From: Nitrospinota bacterium
GTDB lineage: Bacteria; UBA8248
Length of the DNA: 17,987 nt
Direction of reading: 5' to 3'
Assembly (NCBI GenBank): GCA_011523725.1
Contig: WTGD01000160.1
Coordinates: forward strand, 1 to 17,987
The translations under genes and the position numbers were made by a program. The notes below the pieces were generated by a model. That model saw nothing but the letters and a program-made list of their open reading frames with translations. It searched no databases and was not told the origin of the DNA. Positions 15,250 through 17,987 of this stretch are shown one piece after another; position 1 is the stretch's first letter; each line of letters begins with the position of its first letter.

Positions 15250-15278
15250 CTCTTACCAGCGGTGGTTCTTTGTGTCAA
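15250..15278 (-). promoter_or_regulatory. Candidate promoter of the RND operon
   Basis: On the minus strand a perfect TTGACA (15278-15273) is followed after 17 bases by TAAGAG (15255-15250), a weak -10. It lies about 120 bases upstream of the adaptor start, in the divergent region shared with the hydrolase gene. Confidence 0.4.
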
Positions 15279-15301
15279 AAACCCGGTATTCTCCGCTAAA
15301 C

Positions 15302-15307
15302 TATAAT
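15302..15307 (+). promoter_or_regulatory. -10 element for the hydrolase operon
   Basis: A perfect TATAAT lies 25 bases before the hydrolase start codon; the -35 region at the expected distance is poor, which suggests activator dependence or a weak promoter. The leader would be under 20 bases. Confidence 0.4.
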
Positions 15308-15332
15308 TGAATACTTCAAAAAGGAAAGGGAA

Positions 15333-16223
15333 ATGCACGAAAATATCTCCTATTTCAGCGACGGCCTCAAAATCGCCGCTCATCTATACCGCCCTGCTGA
15401 CTGGAAGCCCGGTGATCCGCTCCGGCCGGGGATCGTTTGCGTCACGGGCTACAGCGGACGAAAAAACCTGGCCACAATCGATATGCCGATTCATTTGAGC
15501 AAAGCGGGTTTTTTCGCCCTAGCGCCCGATTATCGCGGCTACGGCGTGAGCGAGGGTGCTCGTGGGCGTCACCGTCCACTGGAGCAGGCCCAGGACACCT
15601 ATGACGGAATCACCTGTCTCCAGACCATCGAAGGCGTGGATCCCGAGCGAATCGGCCTGTACGGCACGAGCTTTGGCGGCGCGCACGCCATCTGGGTGGC
15701 GGCGTTCGATGAGCGGGTGAAGGCGACCGTCTCCGCCGTGGGGGTGCACGACGGCGAGCGCTGGCTGAAAACTTTGAGAAGGCCCTATGAATGGCTTGCC
15801 TTCCAGTCCCGGATACGGGAAGCAGCCCGCAGGCGCGTCGCCACGAACGAGCGGGAAACCATCATCCGCCACGATATCTACAGCGACGACCCGGACAACC
15901 CCAAACCCCCGATGACGCTGGAGGAGCACGGCTCCGAGGAAGTGCTCGAACTCGACCTCGAAAGCGTGGAGGCGTGTTTCCGGTATCGCCCCGAGTGGGT
16001 GGTCGGGAAAATCTCGCCCCGGCCCGTCCTGTTCATCTACGGGGAAGAAGACGTCATGGTCCCCCCGTCCGAAGCGCACGCCTGCTACGCGGCTTGCGGC
16101 GAACCCAAAAAGCTCGTCATGCTTCCCAAGGGACGCCACAACGACGTCTACCAGGTGAACAACCCGACACTCTTCGAGACGGCCCTCAGGGAAACGACTG
16201 CCTGGTTCCGGGAACATTTATAG
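15333..16223 (+). CDS. Alpha/beta hydrolase (dienelactone hydrolase / S9-like)
   Basis: Serine hydrolase of 296 residues, probably an esterase or acyl-peptide hydrolase-like enzyme in the cytoplasm (no signal peptide). The catalytic triad is readable: nucleophile S113 in GTSFGG, acid D240 in YGEEDVMVPP and H269 in KGRHNDVY. The oxyanion-side strand reads VCVTGYSGRKN, and DYRGYGVSEG follows, typical of the fold. An insertion of about 70 residues (about 145-215) forms a charged lid. AAGGAAAGGG just before the ATG is a good ribosome site. It is followed 41 bases later by the metallo-hydrolase gene on the same strand. The substrate is unknown. Confidence 0.92.
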   Translation: MHENISYFSDGLKIAAHLYRPADWKPGDPLRPGIVCVTGYSGRKNLATIDMPIHLSKAGFFALAPDYRGYGVSEGARGRHRPLEQAQDTYDGITCLQTIEGVDPERIGLYGTSFGGAHAIWVAAFDERVKATVSAVGVHDGERWLKTLRRPYEWLAFQSRIREAARRRVATNERETIIRHDIYSDDPDNPKPPMTLEEHGSEEVLELDLESVEACFRYRPEWVVGKISPRPVLFIYGEEDVMVPPSEAHACYAACGEPKKLVMLPKGRHNDVYQVNNPTLFETALRETTAWFREHL

Positions 16224-16264
16224 ATTTACAGGTAAATCAAACACTTAGGAGGCAGTGCGAAGAC

Positions 16265-16972
16265 ATGGGCGCTAGGCTGATATTTCATGGACAATCGACG
16301 TTTCTGGTCGAAACCGACGGCGGCAAGACCATCTACATCGACCCCTGGCTCGAGAAAAACCCCGTCTGCCCGCCTGAACTCAAAACCCCGCGGAAGGCGG
16401 ACCTCATCTGCCTCACGCACGGCCACTTCGACCATACGGGCGACGTGATCCCCGTTTTCGAGGCGAACCCGTGCCCGGTGGCGGGCCACATGGATCTCAT
16501 CCGCACCATAAACGCCGAATACGACCTGGGCGCCCACGCCACCCCCATGGGAAAGGACGGCACGGTCGATTTCGGCGGCGTCCAGCTTACGCTCACCCAC
16601 GCCTTTCACGGGGGCGCCTACGGGCCGGAACTGAAATACACGGGCGAGCCCTGCGGCCTGATTCTCACTTTCGAGGACGGCAAACGCCTTTACCACGCGG
16701 GAGATACGGCCGTTTTCGGCGACATGCGCATCATCGCCGAACTCTATGCGCCCGACCTGTGCTGCCTGCCCATCGGGGACAGGGCCACCATGGGCGCGCG
16801 GCAGGCGGCGCTGGCTTGTGAGCTGCTCGAGGCGAAGCGCGTCGTGCCCATCCACCATTCGAGCCTGCCCCACCTGACGGGAACGCCCGAGGCGTTCACC
16901 GAGGAGGTGAGAAAGCGCGGCCTGGACACGGAGATCATCGTCCTGAAGCCGGGGGAGAGCGTAACCCTCTGA
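16265..16972 (+). CDS. Metallo-beta-lactamase-fold hydrolase, UPF0173 type
   Basis: A 235-residue metal-dependent hydrolase. It has the THGHFDH metal motif (H52, H54, D56, H57), a second His in THAFHGG, the bridging Asp in YHAGDTAVFGDM and a C-terminal His in IHHSS. The HAGDT-FGDM and LLPIGD-like (LPIGDRATMG) signatures mark the UPF0173/YtkL group of uncharacterised hydrolases. The frame stays open further upstream inside the preceding gene, but AGGAGG (16247-16252) and the conserved family start put translation at ATG 16265, 41 bases after the alpha/beta hydrolase. The two probably form one transcript. Confidence 0.93.
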   Translation: MGARLIFHGQSTFLVETDGGKTIYIDPWLEKNPVCPPELKTPRKADLICLTHGHFDHTGDVIPVFEANPCPVAGHMDLIRTINAEYDLGAHATPMGKDGTVDFGGVQLTLTHAFHGGAYGPELKYTGEPCGLILTFEDGKRLYHAGDTAVFGDMRIIAELYAPDLCCLPIGDRATMGARQAALACELLEAKRVVPIHHSSLPHLTGTPEAFTEEVRKRGLDTEIIVLKPGESVTL

Positions 16973-16983
16973 TTTCGGGTGAC

Positions 16984-17427
16984 TTACCCGCCCGGCCTCT
17001 CGATGAGTTCGAGCGTGTTGCCGTCCGGATCTTCCAGATATACGACGAAGCCGCCCGTGTTGGGCCCCTGGGTGACGGGCACGGGCGGGGAGACGAACCT
17101 CACCCCCCTGGGCGCCAACGCTTCGTACATCCCTTTGAGATCATTGACGTTATAGGCGATGTGCGCGCTGCCCACGTTGTTCGTGGCCGTGTCTATCTTG
17201 ACGCCGGGCGCGCCGGCGTATTCGACCAGCTCGATGTTGTATTCGCCTCCCCGGATGTAGATGATGCGGAGGTCCGCGCCTGCGATGCCCGTCACCTTCT
17301 CGCTGTAGTCCCGGGGCCGCGTCTCGTCCGAAAGTATTGTAAAATCAAGGGTTTCGCAGTACCACTCGGCTATCGCCCGAGCGTCCGAGACCGTGAAACT
17401 CGTGTGGTTGATGCTCAAAAGACCCAT
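16984..17427 (-). CDS. VOC-family (glyoxalase/dioxygenase-fold) protein
   Basis: A 147-residue vicinal-oxygen-chelate protein, two beta-alpha-beta-beta-beta modules. Likely metal ligands are H8 (INHTSF), H in GSAHIAYNV and the Glu in GNTLELIE; VVYLEDPDGN is the typical second-module signature. This points to a glyoxalase I-like, epimerase-like or dioxygenase-like reaction on a small metabolite, which cannot be narrowed. ATG 17427 is chosen because GGAGGAGG precedes it by 6 bases; an open extension to 17517 has no family sequence. It converges on the metallo-hydrolase gene with only 11 bases between stops. Confidence 0.92.
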   Translation of the reverse strand: MGLLSINHTSFTVSDARAIAEWYCETLDFTILSDETRPRDYSEKVTGIAGADLRIIYIRGGEYNIELVEYAGAPGVKIDTATNNVGSAHIAYNVNDLKGMYEALAPRGVRFVSPPVPVTQGPNTGGFVVYLEDPDGNTLELIERPGG

Positions 17428-17497
17428 CTCGCGCCTCCTCCTGCGCCATCGGTTCGGGGGCGTACTCCCCCTCGTTTCCGCCGTTTTTCCAGGCGCA

Positions 17498-17506
17498 ATT
17501 ATGGCA
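17498..17506 (-). promoter_or_regulatory. Extended -10 upstream of the VOC gene
   Basis: The minus strand reads TGCCATAAT, an extended -10 (TGn plus CATAAT), about 70 bases upstream of the start codon. The -35 position falls inside the phased AT repeat, whose A-tracts could act as an upstream element. Confidence 0.4.
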
Positions 17507-17515
17507 TATCGCCGC

Positions 17516-17592
17516 ATTTAATTTTCGGAAATTTACGGAAAAACCACGTGAATTTATCGATATTTATGGAATTGTTTCGGCCTTTTTATCGA
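17516..17592 (-). repeat. AT-rich phased repeat, right copy (inverted)
   Basis: The reverse-orientation partner of 11-67: 53 of 57 positions match over 17516-17572. Units ATTTTCGGA (17521), ATTTACGGA (17531), ATTTATCGA (17552), ATTTATGGA (17562), TTGTTTCGG (17572) and TTTTATCGA (17584) keep the roughly 10-base register, and the GC-rich gap is here CCACGTG. It lies directly upstream of the VOC promoter. Seen from each neighbouring gene, both copies have the same orientation (repeat first, then gene). Confidence 0.8.
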
Positions 17593-17799
17593 TTTTTTCT
17601 GCTCGATTCCGACCGATGAGGGCCGGGCTTTCCCGGGGAGGGGAAGCCTGCATTTTCCGATCCGTGGGCCGCAGGCCACGCCGGCTGAACCCGAATCGCC
17701 GTTTCCATTTTCTCCCCTCCTCCTGTCGCCGGGAACAATTTTTCCGCGCGGAATTCTCGCCCACCCGGCCGGAAACGCGCACACCGCAAATGCGGGGAA
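17593..17799. other. GC-rich non-coding region before the HigB remnant
   Basis: No gene supported on either strand. GAATTCT (17751-17757), AAATGCGGGG (17788-17797) and TCTGATCGG (17814-17822) echo, in the same direction and similar spacing, elements at 104-184 in the left flank. Confidence 0.4.
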
Positions 17800-17919
17800 A
17801 TGCGCGGCGGCCATCTGATCGGACAGACGAAGCAAAACCCGATATCCTGTTGGTGGCGCGTGGTGTTCCGTTTCGAGGACGGCGAAGCCGTGGACGTGGA
17901 CCTGATCGACTGCCACTGA
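17800..17919 (+). pseudogene. C-terminal remnant of a HigB-type toxin
   Basis: The frame ends WWRVVFRFEDGEAVDVDLID followed by CH and stop (17851-17919), which is the characteristic C-terminus of HigB (RelE-superfamily mRNA interferase; usual form NWR-x-x-FRFEDGDAYDV..DYH). Full HigB has about 90 residues; only about the last 22-39 are present, and no other frame upstream supplies the rest. An ATG at 17800 opens the frame, so a 39-residue product is possible but would lack the N-terminal helices of the toxin. Its position, 18 bases before a HigA-like start, matches the usual higBA order. Confidence 0.6.
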
Positions 17920-17937
17920 CGGGGAGGAGAAAGAGCG

Positions 17938-17987
17938 ATGAACGAGAGCGAACGCGTCGGCCCCATGCGGAACCCGCCGCACCTGGG
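17938..17987 (+). CDS. higA: Start of a HigA-type antitoxin (cut by window edge)
   Basis: Only 16 codons are visible: MNESERV, then GPMRNPPHLG. The MRNPPHxG segment is the conserved N-terminal signature of HigA/VapI-like helix-turn-helix antitoxins, which neutralise HigB and repress their operon. A GGGGAGGAG ribosome site lies 8 bases before the ATG. With its toxin truncated, it may be a solitary antitoxin. The rest lies beyond the window. Confidence 0.6.
   Translation, partial: MNESERVGPMRNPPHL

Noticed and set aside
15791..16264. N-terminal extension of the metallo-hydrolase frame into the alpha/beta hydrolase
   Set aside because: It overlaps a well-supported gene, and the family start and AGGAGG site lie at 16247-16265.

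Overview
The window looks like a chromosomal segment of a Gram-negative bacterium of uncertain lineage. It carries an RND efflux pump with its periplasmic adaptor, a long B12-dependent (class II) ribonucleotide reductase, QueF, an alanine tRNA with encoded CCA, and what reads as a selenocysteine-containing AhpD-like protein. I cannot assign a phylum. An uncultured proteobacterium-like or Tectomicrobia/Nitrospinae-like genome would fit. Composition is uneven: the flanks (about 1-1430 and 15.3-18.0 kb) are clearly GC-richer than the middle, and the left step falls inside the ribonucleotide reductase gene.

Layout from the left. A helically phased AT-rich repeat (1-67) precedes a regulatory region with a DnaA box, a tandem NrdR-box pair at the canonical 15-bp spacing and a sigma70-like promoter, all driving nrdJ (501-4091, +). 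Between nrdJ and a tRNA-Ala(CGC) gene (4448-4523) lie three tandem copies of an unrecognised structured RNA (4101-4395). In each, a 7-bp covarying hairpin presents an invariant 21-base G-rich loop and is followed by a second, longer hairpin whose sequence differs but whose pairing is kept.

From 4533 to 15130 every gene is on the minus strand. In transcription order these are RND adaptor and pump (overlapping ATGA), a zinc alcohol dehydrogenase and queF (5-base gap), a molybdopterin hydroxylase large subunit followed 30 bases later by an AhpD-like gene with an in-frame TGA exactly at the second position of its CxxC motif and a bacterial-SECIS-like hairpin behind it, then a 55-residue highly acidic orphan peptide with its own promoter and terminator, and a 281-residue unrecognised protein made of two homologous halves.

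The right part returns to GC-rich DNA. It holds an alpha/beta hydrolase and a UPF0173-type metallo-beta-lactamase-fold hydrolase (+), a VOC/glyoxalase-fold protein (-), a second inverted copy of the AT-rich phased repeat (17516-17592), and at the edge the C-terminal remnant of a HigB-type toxin followed by the start of a HigA-type antitoxin.

Most notable are the three-copy structured RNA, the probable selenoprotein coupled to a molybdopterin hydroxylase, the inverted phased repeats about 17.5 kb apart, the acidic orphan peptide, and the internally duplicated unknown protein. All functional statements come from reading the sequence; no database search was run.
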